Below, one piece after another: positions 1 through 6,433 of a DNA stretch of 11,001 bases. The notes beneath the pieces are model-generated. The model had not been told where the DNA came from, made no database searches, and saw only the letters and a program-made list of their open reading frames with translations. Position 1 is the first letter of the stretch. Every line of letters starts with the position of its first letter. Origin of the DNA: an uncultured Dorea sp. (GTDB lineage: Bacteria; Bacillota; Clostridia; Lachnospirales; Lachnospiraceae); contig NZ_CAKRAH010000076.1 of NCBI RefSeq assembly GCF_934294775.1, positions 1-11,001 on the forward strand, written 5' to 3'. The position numbers were made by a program, and so were the translations under genes.

Positions 1-591
1 GTACTTGTGATCCTTGTATGTACTTCTATGTGTGCATGGTATATTACAAGAGTAAACAGTAAGTTTACAAAACTGTTATATTTACTCTGCGTATTTTCCA
101 TGGTTGTTCCGTTCCAGATGGTTATGTTCACCTTATCGCTGGTAGCTGACCGTACCGGTCTTCGTACACCTTGGGGAATCATCATCATCTATCTGGGATT
201 TGGTGCGGGACTTGCGGTATTCATGTTCTGTGGATTTGTAAAATCCATTCCACTGGAGATTGAAGAAGCAGCAATGATCGACGGATGTACACCACTTCGA
301 ACCTTCTTCTCCGTAGTACTTCCGATCATGAAGCCTACTTACATTTCCGTAGGAATCCTGGAGACAATGTGGATCTGGAATGACTTCCTGCTTCCGTATC
401 TGGTACTGGATCTGAATAAGTATAAGACGATCTCAATCGCAATCCAGTATATGAAAGGAAGTTATGGACGTGTAGATATGGGTGCTGTTATGGCAGCGCT
501 GATCCTTGCGGTAATTCCGGTTGTAATCTTCTATCTGGCTTGCCAGAAGCATATTATTAAGGGAGTTGCTGCTGGAGCGGTGAAAGGATAG
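1..591 (+). CDS. Carbohydrate ABC transporter permease (MalG-like), 5'-truncated
   Basis: This is the C-terminal 196 residues of an inner-membrane permease of a binding-protein-dependent sugar importer. The frame is open through base 1, so the start lies outside the window and the GTG at base 7 is internal. Hydrophobic segments alternate with short loops. The hallmark EAA cytoplasmic loop is visible at about residues 88-112 of the fragment: EEAAMIDGCTP, followed by a conserved LP about 15 residues after the EAA. This loop docks on the transport ATPase. The ending, with a last TM helix and a short basic tail (KHIIKG...VKG), is typical of MalG/UgpE-type permeases (BPD_transp_1 family). The partner permease and binding protein would be expected upstream. 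The substrate cannot be told from this fragment. The family call is firm and the sugar is unknown. Confidence 0.93.
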   Translation, partial: VLVILVCTSMCAWYITRVNSKFTKLLYLLCVFSMVVPFQMVMFTLSLVADRTGLRTPWGIIIIYLGFGAGLAVFMFCGFVKSIPLEIEEAAMIDGCTPLRTFFSVVLPIMKPTYISVGILETMWIWNDFLLPYLVLDLNKYKTISIAIQYMKGSYGRVDMGAVMAALILAVIPVVIFYLACQKHIIKGVAAGAVKG

Positions 592-627
592 TTGGTGTTT
601 CATTCATCATGTTGGATAGCCGAACCT

Positions 628-836
628 GAATAAAAAGCAACCAGATCTTTCTGTGCCACTCCGTCATGGGGAGCTTTCTAAAGCAAAAAATTTGACCTAA
701 AAGCAGCTTACAAAAAATTATAACTCGACGTTCGTCTCAGACAGATAATTTTTTGTAAGCTAACGGTCAAATTTTTTACTTAAGAAACTCCAACCATGAC
801 TACGAATGCACTGAAAGACCTGGTTGCTTTTTATTC
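628..836. repeat. 209-base imperfect inverted repeat (MITE-like or large hairpin)
   Basis: The left arm (628-721) and right arm (745-836) are imperfect reverse complements over their whole length, around a 23-base centre (722-744). Perfect blocks are 705-721 with 745-761 (17 bp) and 685-697 with 765-777 (13 bp). The outer ends GAATAAAAAGCAACCAG (628-644) and CTGGTTGCTTTTTATTC (820-836) also pair perfectly. Between the blocks the arms are diverged but still alignable, with small bulges. It lies 36 bases after the permease stop, so it may also end that transcript: the right arm carries a T5 run. No coding frame is evident. The flanking TA dinucleotides would fit a TA target-site duplication, but that is too short to prove insertion. 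Identity as a mobile element is inference; the palindrome itself is directly visible. Confidence 0.7.
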
Positions 837-956
837 CGTGTGTATCTAATGAGGAAGAGGTGATGAATGAAACAGGAGGGTGTAAGCTGAGGTGTTTACC
901 CCGGAGGTGTATCATAGGGATCTTGAAAGGGCTGAGTTTTTAAATATTTTTGTATA

Positions 957-984
957 TTGAAAAAAATACTGCATATGCTATAAT
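957..984 (+). promoter_or_regulatory. Strong SigA-type promoter with extended -10
   Basis: A -35 TTGAAA (957-962), a 16-base spacer and a perfect -10 TATAAT (979-984) preceded by TGC (976-978, extended -10). An A/T-rich stretch (938-956) upstream could act as an UP element. The predicted transcription start is near 991. No gene with a ribosome binding site follows before the terminator at 1031-1060, so the promoter appears to drive a short RNA. Confidence 0.7.
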
Positions 985-990
985 GCCAGT

Positions 991-1060
991 AGGCAAAATG
1001 AAGAGATGTGTTCATAGTAACGCAGCAAAAGCCCCGGAGGTGCGAACTCCGGGGCTTTTT
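991..1060 (+). ncRNA. Candidate small RNA of about 70 nt
   Basis: The stretch between a near-consensus promoter (957-984) and a strong intrinsic terminator (1031-1060) would give a transcript of about 70 nt, with roughly 40 unstructured bases followed by the terminator hairpin. An ATG at 998 opens a frame of about 28 codons, but it has no Shine-Dalgarno sequence and runs through the terminator stem, so translation is unlikely. The terminator stem and loop include GGAGGTG, which looks like a ribosome binding site but would be sequestered. It matches no RNA family I recognise. It could also be the leader of a premature-termination regulated transcript, but no matching downstream gene is close: the next start codon is at 1307 and has its own promoter-like sequence. 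Confidence 0.5.
1031..1060. terminator. Strong intrinsic terminator
   Basis: A perfect 9-bp GC-rich stem, GCCCCGGAG (1031-1039) with CTCCGGGGC (1047-1055), a 7-base loop and T5 (1056-1060). An AAAA run at 1027-1030 makes it potentially active on the minus strand as well. Confidence 0.93.
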
Positions 1061-1107
1061 GTCCGTTGTGGCAAGGTGGATTAGTCCTCATTATAAATAT
1101 TGCATGT

Positions 1108-1139
1108 AAAAGCATTTAGCGGAAGCTGGATGCTTTTTT
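1108..1139 (+). terminator. Second intrinsic terminator, GNRA-capped hairpin
   Basis: Bases 1108-1120 pair with 1125-1137 as a 13-bp hairpin including two G-U wobbles, closed by a GGAA tetraloop (1121-1124). The 3' arm ends in a T6 run (1134-1139). It sits about 50 bases after the terminator at 1031-1060 and looks like a back-up for it. I see no promoter between the two. Confidence 0.65.
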
Positions 1140-1243
1140 CAAAATCCGGGTTTGGGATATGTAGTAAAAATAAATATGAAAAATTTTGTCAAACAGCGAC
1201 AGTTTTTTGCAAGTTATGTGTATATATAATAGAAGACAATAAA

Positions 1244-1273
1244 TAGATATTTATTACAAATATGTGATATAAT
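1244..1273 (+). promoter_or_regulatory. Probable promoter of the response regulator-kinase operon
   Basis: A perfect -10 TATAAT (1268-1273) preceded by TGA (1265-1267, extended -10). The best -35 is a weak TAGATA (1244-1249) with an 18-base spacer. Predicted start near 1280, giving a leader of about 27 bases before the ATG at 1307. Another TATAAT (1225-1230) lies upstream without a good -35. The rest of 1140-1306 is A/T-rich and shows nothing else I can support. Confidence 0.45.
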
Positions 1274-1306
1274 ATTCAAAGAATACAAAAGTCAGCAGAG
1301 GAAAAC

Positions 1307-2095
1307 ATGATTCAAATATACATATGTGAAGACGAAAAGATACAATTAGAATTCTGGAAAAGAACCATAGAGGAATATATAAAATCTGCAAACATAATGG
1401 CAGAAATTGTCTCAGCACACCAGAATCCGCAGGATATACTGGATGATACAGAGCGGTTTGAAGGTTCACAGAGCCTGTTCATTATAGATATCCAGATGCC
1501 GGAATATGACATGAACGGACTGGAACTGGCAAGGCGGCTAAGAGACAAGAATAATGATTATTATCTGGTGTTCATTACCGCTAAAGATGATCTGGCATAT
1601 AAGGTTTTCGAATACCAGCTGGATGTATTGGATTACATAGTGAAAAAACCAAAGTACTATCTGGAAAATGCAGACACAGTCCCGGTTACAGAACGTTTAA
1701 ACCGGATCTTTTATAAGATTAGCCAGAATCAGAATGAAACAGAGAAAAAGAAAATACAGTTTGGCTCAGGCGGCAGAAAATATAACATCGCAATAGAAGA
1801 TATCATATATGTGCAGGCAGTCAAGGGTACACATCTGGTAGAAATCAATATTGCATGTAAGAAAATTCAGGTAAGACAGACATTGAAAGAAATTGCCGGG
1901 CAGATAGACATGGAAGAATTTCTGTTCGTAAATAAATCCTGCATTGTGCAAAAGCGGATGATATTATCGGTTGATAAGAAGAACAGAAGAGTGAATCTAA
2001 CCGGTGGATATCAGGTGGAAGTATCGGTGCGGGAAATGAAGAAAGTCTGTAAAGAAACAGAAAGGCTGGGAATAAGAAATGCGGTTCATATATGA
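1307..2095 (+). CDS. LytTR-family response regulator (AgrA-like)
   Basis: A 262-residue DNA-binding response regulator of the AgrA/VirR class. The receiver domain spans about 1-125: acidic pocket E8-D9, phospho-acceptor D61 in FIIDIQMP, switch T91 in FITA, and the conserved lysine in the IVKKP loop (113/114). A linker follows, then a LytTR DNA-binding domain at about 148-250, with the typical IIYVQ strand (about 166-170), the FLFVNKSCIV segment (206-215) and a final short strand and helix. The ATG has an AGAGG ribosome binding site 8 bases upstream. The stop overlaps the start of the kinase gene by 17 bases, so the two are translated together. By family knowledge it binds paired 9-base repeats about two helical turns apart, and such a pair is present upstream of the transporter operon (3511-3540). 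No agrB or agrD gene is next to it. Confidence 0.93.
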   Translation: MIQIYICEDEKIQLEFWKRTIEEYIKSANIMAEIVSAHQNPQDILDDTERFEGSQSLFIIDIQMPEYDMNGLELARRLRDKNNDYYLVFITAKDDLAYKVFEYQLDVLDYIVKKPKYYLENADTVPVTERLNRIFYKISQNQNETEKKKIQFGSGGRKYNIAIEDIIYVQAVKGTHLVEINIACKKIQVRQTLKEIAGQIDMEEFLFVNKSCIVQKRMILSVDKKNRRVNLTGGYQVEVSVREMKKVCKETERLGIRNAVHI

Positions 2096-3377
2096 TTTGT
2101 TATCAGCAACTATTATAGTAATGAGTGTTACAGGACTTCTCGTAGATCAAATAAAGAAATATCAGTATATTGTATTATTGGTTTACATAATGGTTATGGT
2201 TGAATTGAGTTCAATTACTGGTTTGGGACAGATTGTCGGCTTGATAATGGCACCGATTTTATTCTTGATATTAGCATTTTTTATAAAAAAAAGAAAAATA
2301 TGGAACTTGTGTCTGGGATGTGTGGGATATTTATTGAATATTACGTTTAATAATCTTGTAATATATGTAGTAAGCAAAATTGGAAAAGTATCAGCTTTAA
2401 CGATGTCGGAGAAGTATTGGTTACAATTTTCAGTGGGATATGTGGTGCTTCTGGGAATTGTGTTATACATAATTAGAGAATGCCTGATACGAAAAAGAGA
2501 TAAAGTAATAGAAGAAACGTCCGGAATGATAACAAGAGGATTGTTCATCAATTTGATACTTTTTATGATTGTATTCATAATAAATGTATCTATGGGAGAA
2601 CAAATCGGTTATTCTGTTCAGGGGATAAGATTCAATATCATACTATTTGCAATTTGTCTGATGATAAGTTCGATTCTTTTTGTAGTATGTATTAAGACTG
2701 TAAAGAGGGAAGAAGAACAGAAAGCAGAAGAAAAACAGTTAAAAATATTAGAAGCATATATAAAAAATCTGGAACAGCTAAATGAAAAAACAAGTGCATT
2801 CCGGCACGATTACAAAAATATTTTATCTGGATTAACTGGCTTTCTAAAAGAAGGAAAAACAGAAGAAATGACAGTGTATCTGTCAGAAATCATACATGCA
2901 ACAGAAAAGATCAGTGAAGATCAGGACCTAGCATGGAAAGAATTAAGATATGTATATCCACTAGAGTTAAAAGGATTTTTATACGAAAAAATCTTATCTG
3001 CATACGCACAGAAGGTTCAGATGCAGGTACAGGTAGCTGAGAAATTAGATTTTCAATGTAGTTATATGAATGATGTCATTCGGATACTTGGAATATTTAT
3101 CGATAATGCAATTGAAGAAACCACGGATATGGAAAATGGCTATGTCGTCATTGTTGCTATGAATACAGAGCAGGGGTGCCTCTTTTCTGTAGCTAATAAT
3201 TATAAGCAAAAACCAGAACTGGCACTGATACAGCAACGGGGATATACGACAAAAGGGGAAAATCATGGTATGGGATTGTATTGGGCGGAAGAGATGATAA
3301 AGAAGCATGAAATTATACATAATATGGATATTACAGATACAGAAGTTGTGCAGGAAATAGAGATTATAAAAGAATAA
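2079..3377 (+). CDS. AgrC-like membrane sensor histidine kinase
   Basis: A 432-residue kinase of the AgrC/ComD type (HPK10-like, HATPase_c_5). Residues 1 to about 206 hold six or seven hydrophobic membrane segments with almost no extracellular domain, as in peptide-sensing kinases. A charged coiled segment (about 208-237) leads to the histidine box FRHDYKN, with H243 as the likely phosphorylation site. The ATP-binding domain follows, with the N box IDNAIEE (D342, N343) and the G box KGENHGMGL (392-400). It presumably phosphorylates D61 of the regulator encoded just upstream, which its start overlaps. The ATG at 2079 is preceded only by a weak GGCTGGG-type site, so coupling to the upstream gene probably drives translation. 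Family resemblance suggests a peptide ligand, but the ligand is unknown and no precursor peptide gene is adjacent. Confidence 0.9.
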   Translation: MRFIYDLLSATIIVMSVTGLLVDQIKKYQYIVLLVYIMVMVELSSITGLGQIVGLIMAPILFLILAFFIKKRKIWNLCLGCVGYLLNITFNNLVIYVVSKIGKVSALTMSEKYWLQFSVGYVVLLGIVLYIIRECLIRKRDKVIEETSGMITRGLFINLILFMIVFIINVSMGEQIGYSVQGIRFNIILFAICLMISSILFVVCIKTVKREEEQKAEEKQLKILEAYIKNLEQLNEKTSAFRHDYKNILSGLTGFLKEGKTEEMTVYLSEIIHATEKISEDQDLAWKELRYVYPLELKGFLYEKILSAYAQKVQMQVQVAEKLDFQCSYMNDVIRILGIFIDNAIEETTDMENGYVVIVAMNTEQGCLFSVANNYKQKPELALIQQRGYTTKGENHGMGLYWAEEMIKKHEIIHNMDITDTEVVQEIEIIKE

Positions 3378-3384
3378 AATGGAT

Positions 3385-3416
3385 GAAAGCAGTTGCAGAA
3401 ATGTAGCTGTTTTTTT
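3385..3416 (+). terminator. Intrinsic terminator after the kinase gene
   Basis: CAGTTGC (3390-3396) pairs with GTAGCTG (3403-3409) with two G-U wobbles around a 6-base loop, followed by T7 (3410-3416). The GAAAG before the stem can pair further into the T run. It lies 8 bases past the kinase stop and separates this operon from the transporter operon. The following 3417-3510 shows no gene; an AAGGAG at 3475-3480 has no suitable start codon after it. Confidence 0.7.
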
Positions 3417-3510
3417 ATACCATGGTATGTAAGCGAAGCTGCCAGTGACAGGTTCTCTGTATGCACAAAATGTGAAGGAGAAGATATAAGTCGCCTGTTT
3501 TAGATTTTGG

Positions 3511-3543
3511 TACGTTCATGCCGGAATATGATACGTTCACGCC
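3511..3543 (+). promoter_or_regulatory. LytTR-type operator: two direct repeats 21 bases apart
   Basis: TACGTTCATGCC (3511-3522) and TACGTTCACGCC (3532-3543) are identical at 11 of 12 positions, with start-to-start distance 21 bases (two helical turns). The first nine bases of copy 1 match the published LytTR-type half-site pattern [TA][AC][CA]GTTN[AG][TG] at every position; copy 2 misses only the last. The 9-base half-sites leave a 12-base spacer, as in AgrA and ComE sites. The second half-site ends 32 bases before the -10 at 3573, a position suited to activation. The likely ligand is the regulator encoded at 1307-2095. Confidence 0.72.
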
Positions 3544-3549
3544 AAAGCT

Positions 3550-3578
3550 ATTATTTATAAATTAAATCAGGGTATAAT
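3550..3578 (+). promoter_or_regulatory. Activator-dependent promoter of the transporter operon
   Basis: A perfect -10 TATAAT (3573-3578) has only ATTATT (3550-3555) at the -35 position with a 17-base spacer. A good -10 with a poor -35 just downstream of a paired LytTR site is the expected design of an activator-dependent promoter. Predicted start near 3585, leaving an untranslated leader of about 180 bases before the permease ATG at 3764. Confidence 0.6.
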
Positions 3579-3639
3579 ATTTGATATGGAATTTTGGTGT
3601 AATAAAGATAATAGATGGGAAGATGAGGTGGTGTCAGAA

Positions 3640-3672
3640 ATGAAAATAAAGCTGCTGTGTTATAAAAAATAA
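3640..3672 (+). CDS. Putative 10-residue leader peptide
   Basis: An ATG with a good GAGGTG ribosome binding site (3625-3630, 9 bases upstream) opens a frame encoding MKIKLLCYKK and then TAA. It lies in the leader of the transporter transcript. The site is the same GAGGTG used by the permease itself (3752-3757). The ORF is far too short to judge by composition. It could be a regulatory leader ORF or a chance ORF. A second tiny ORF (3732-3767, MQIKKIVRCGE) ends in a TGA that overlaps the permease ATG as ATGA, but its own ribosome binding site is weak. Confidence 0.3.
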   Translation: MKIKLLCYKK

Positions 3673-3763
3673 ATTGTTTGAAAAAACATATCCAGCGATT
3701 TACTATATACTTATAGGTCAGAGAGCAGAATATGCAAATAAAAAAGATTGTGAGGTGTGGGGA

Positions 3764-6433
3764 ATGAGCAAAGGAAAAAAACGGCTGCAATATTTTTCAA
3801 TAATCATGCAGATAGTGCTTCAGGCAGTCCTTCTGTTCCCGTGGATGAATCTGGGAACGTGGAAGTGTAATGTGCCGTGGTATCTGATAAAGATGCTTAG
3901 ATCAGGAAAAGGACTTGGGTATGTGAAGAGCAGCCTGAAGCCATTGGGGGCACTGGAAGGACTGGATAACCAGATGGTAGTGCAGGTATTGATATTGTTT
4001 GTGGCTGAGCTGGTATTGGTATTATTGATACAGCTGCTGGGGCTGGTGAACCTGTTCTTTTCACTGAAGAACAGGCACAAATTAATGCCGGATGTGATAG
4101 CTTTGATCGCCGGATGTATGATTTCCTATCTGGGAGCAGATGGCGCGGTGTTTACAGATCCGGTATCGCAGGTGTATCCATTTGTTATGGTGATGCTGTT
4201 GGTGATTAACCTGATAGCAGCGAAAGCGCTGGATTCCTGGGAAGAACAGAAGGAAATGCAGGAAGCAGTCAAAGCGAAGGAAAAAGCTTATAAAGAAGAA
4301 AAGGAACGGCGTCTGGGCTTTCATGGGAAATATCCGGAAGGATTCTACCGTGTGATCTGGAAGAATTTTAAGAAATCAAAGAAAGATTTTATCGTGTATG
4401 CAGGTATGAACCTGCTTCCGGCAGGCCTGATCTTTGCAGGAGTTGGAATGGCGCAGATGCTGGCACCGTTTAACAAAGAAGGAAATATCCTGACAGGACA
4501 TGGGATTACTGCCATTTTACTGGAATTTTTGATCGTGAGTCTGATCGCATCACTGATGTTGATGATTGCGAATCTGCTTTCATATTTCCGGAAAAGAATG
4601 AGGAATTACAGTATATTTACCAGTATGGGAATGCGCAAATCAACGCTGTATGCCCTGCTTGGTGCGGAGATCGGAGCGGGGATCGTGGGTATGCTGGTTG
4701 GCGGTGGATGTATCGGTGGAGTGATTTTATTCATCCTTCGAAGAATTTTCTTATCAAAATCAGGGATGGGGGAGGAACCCGCGAAGGTTACGGCATTTTC
4801 CTATCTGATTGCAAGTTTGATATTGATCGGCATATCTGTGATCGGTCTGATGATCATCCGGGATTTCTTCCTGTACAGGGAGCTTCGCAAGATTCAGCTT
4901 GGGGATGTAGAAAAAGAGAAGATGCCAGAAAAAAGGGTTCCGTTGTGGCTGGCAGTTGGAATTATCCTGACACTTATAGCACTCTGGCAGTTTGGAATGC
5001 GGACGAAAGCAGAAGGAATCAAGATTATCCTGTTATTATTTGCCGGAATCTATCTGGTGGAGAAGTTTGGATTCGCGCTGTTTCTGAAGCTTCGTAAGAA
5101 TAAGCGGACGTATTATGAAAAGCTGATGCCTTATAATACATTTTATTACCGTTTCAAAAGCACATTCCGGTATGCATATGTGATCAGTATTATACCGGTA
5201 CTGGTATTGTTTGTATTTGGCAAAGGTATGATTTCTGCAAAGATAGCAGAAAAGCCGGAGACATTATTCCCATATGATTTTGTATGTATGGCGACAGAAG
5301 AAGATGAGACGTTCTGGAATCAGTTGAAGGAAACGTACGATATAAAGCTGCAGGAATATCCGATGGTCCGTGTAACGAATGTGGATAATTCGGAAAAGAT
5401 GGATGATATCCGGAAGGTCATTATGCCGCAGGGGCAGCATATCGGAATCTCTGAAAGTACATATAAGAAGTTATGCGCGGCGGCAGGAAAGAAAGCTGAG
5501 AATCTGGATTTGTCGGCAGATGGGAAGGATGTCTATATCATTTACCAGCAGGCGAAGAGTGTCAAAGCACATCCGCTGGATTATATGAACAGCAGGAAGA
5601 ATCCGTATCTGCATATCGGACAGCCATTGCAAAGTTACTGGTATCTGGACCGGGAAAAACTTTACCCCAAACGGACAGTAACAGGAGAAACGATTGATGT
5701 ATTGACCGGTGCATTCCGCCAGGGAAGCGAAGAGAATCTGGTTGTATTTTCAGATGAATATTTTGAAAATGTACAGGATGACTGGAAGAAATATAACTGG
5801 ATCACGGGAGATCCGGTACAAAAAGAAGAAGCCGTCGAAGGCGTCGGCATCCATCACTGGCCGACCAGACTGGTGTTATTGAATGTGAAAAATGCAGATT
5901 ATGAAGCAGTTGAAAAAGACCTTCAGGCATTCCGCAAGGCACATGAAGTAGACGAAAAATTTGACCAGGATGTATTATCCTGTTATGCAAAACGTACTTC
6001 GATAGAGCAGATGAAGAGCGAACGCTTTATGACGACGGTTGTGGACATATTTATCATGGGTGCATTTCTTCTTGGAAGTATTCTGGTGATTTATCTGAAA
6101 TATGAATCTGAGATGAAGGACAAGAAGCGCAGGAATGAGTTCCTGACCTGTATTGGTATGAGAACGAAGGAACGGATACAGGTGATACGCACAGAGACCA
6201 GGATATTTTTCTGGGTTCCAGTGGCCGTACTTCTGGTCACGGTGCCGGTATTGACTGCCGAAATGTGGAAGATGCGTCAATATACCGGAGCAGATTGTGG
6301 AAAATATGCGAAATATCTTCTGATATTAACCGGAATCTATCTGGTGCTGCAGGGGATTGGTGTAAAAGTGATTGAGTGGCATACAATCAGAAAGGTGGAA
6401 GGAAAGCATGAAAGAAATCTTAAAGGTAAATAA
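3764..6433 (+). CDS. FtsX/BceB-like ABC transporter permease with extra N-terminal membrane domain
   Basis: An 889-residue permease, larger than the usual 620-670 of BceB-type proteins. The core (about 195-870) shows the BceB plan: FYRVIWKNFKKSKKDF before a first helix (about 209-233), further helices at about 246-273, 297-326, 344-366, 392-411, 418-440 and 471-487, a large extracellular domain (about 488-755), then three helices (757-778, 812-832, 849-870). Two matching loops, SMGMRKSTLY (287-296) and CIGMRTKERI (796-805), follow the paired FtsX coupling-helix pattern. The N-terminal 155 residues add about four helices (11-30, 71-98, 108-127, 136-154) and a charged coiled segment (158-184). 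The ATG at 3764 has GAGGTG 6 bases upstream; a TTG at 3674 would extend the frame by 30 polar residues without a good site. The gene overlaps the ATPase gene. It probably acts in peptide-antibiotic resistance or sensing; the substrate is unknown. Confidence 0.85.
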   Translation: MSKGKKRLQYFSIIMQIVLQAVLLFPWMNLGTWKCNVPWYLIKMLRSGKGLGYVKSSLKPLGALEGLDNQMVVQVLILFVAELVLVLLIQLLGLVNLFFSLKNRHKLMPDVIALIAGCMISYLGADGAVFTDPVSQVYPFVMVMLLVINLIAAKALDSWEEQKEMQEAVKAKEKAYKEEKERRLGFHGKYPEGFYRVIWKNFKKSKKDFIVYAGMNLLPAGLIFAGVGMAQMLAPFNKEGNILTGHGITAILLEFLIVSLIASLMLMIANLLSYFRKRMRNYSIFTSMGMRKSTLYALLGAEIGAGIVGMLVGGGCIGGVILFILRRIFLSKSGMGEEPAKVTAFSYLIASLILIGISVIGLMIIRDFFLYRELRKIQLGDVEKEKMPEKRVPLWLAVGIILTLIALWQFGMRTKAEGIKIILLLFAGIYLVEKFGFALFLKLRKNKRTYYEKLMPYNTFYYRFKSTFRYAYVISIIPVLVLFVFGKGMISAKIAEKPETLFPYDFVCMATEEDETFWNQLKETYDIKLQEYPMVRVTNVDNSEKMDDIRKVIMPQGQHIGISESTYKKLCAAAGKKAENLDLSADGKDVYIIYQQAKSVKAHPLDYMNSRKNPYLHIGQPLQSYWYLDREKLYPKRTVTGETIDVLTGAFRQGSEENLVVFSDEYFENVQDDWKKYNWITGDPVQKEEAVEGVGIHHWPTRLVLLNVKNADYEAVEKDLQAFRKAHEVDEKFDQDVLSCYAKRTSIEQMKSERFMTTVVDIFIMGAFLLGSILVIYLKYESEMKDKKRRNEFLTCIGMRTKERIQVIRTETRIFFWVPVAVLLVTVPVLTAEMWKMRQYTGADCGKYAKYLLILTGIYLVLQGIGVKVIEWHTIRKVEGKHERNLKGK

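Noticed and set aside
863..943. A 26-codon ORF starting at ATG 863 with a GAGG site 8 bases upstream, cysteine-containing product
   Set aside because: The composition is irregular, it lies just after the palindromic element and before the small-RNA promoter, and nothing else supports it. Chance ORFs of this length are common.
1199..1219. ACAGTT and CAAGTT upstream of the response regulator, looking like an autoregulatory LytTR site
   Set aside because: The two cores are only 11 bases apart instead of about 21, and each misses consensus positions.
3417..3510. Possible small gene or agrD-like peptide between the kinase and the transporter
   Set aside because: An AAGGAG at 3475-3480 is not followed by a usable start codon, and no frame gives a plausible precursor peptide.
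4708..5097. A 129-codon plus-strand ORF inside the permease gene
   Set aside because: It is an out-of-frame shadow of the well-supported permease reading frame.
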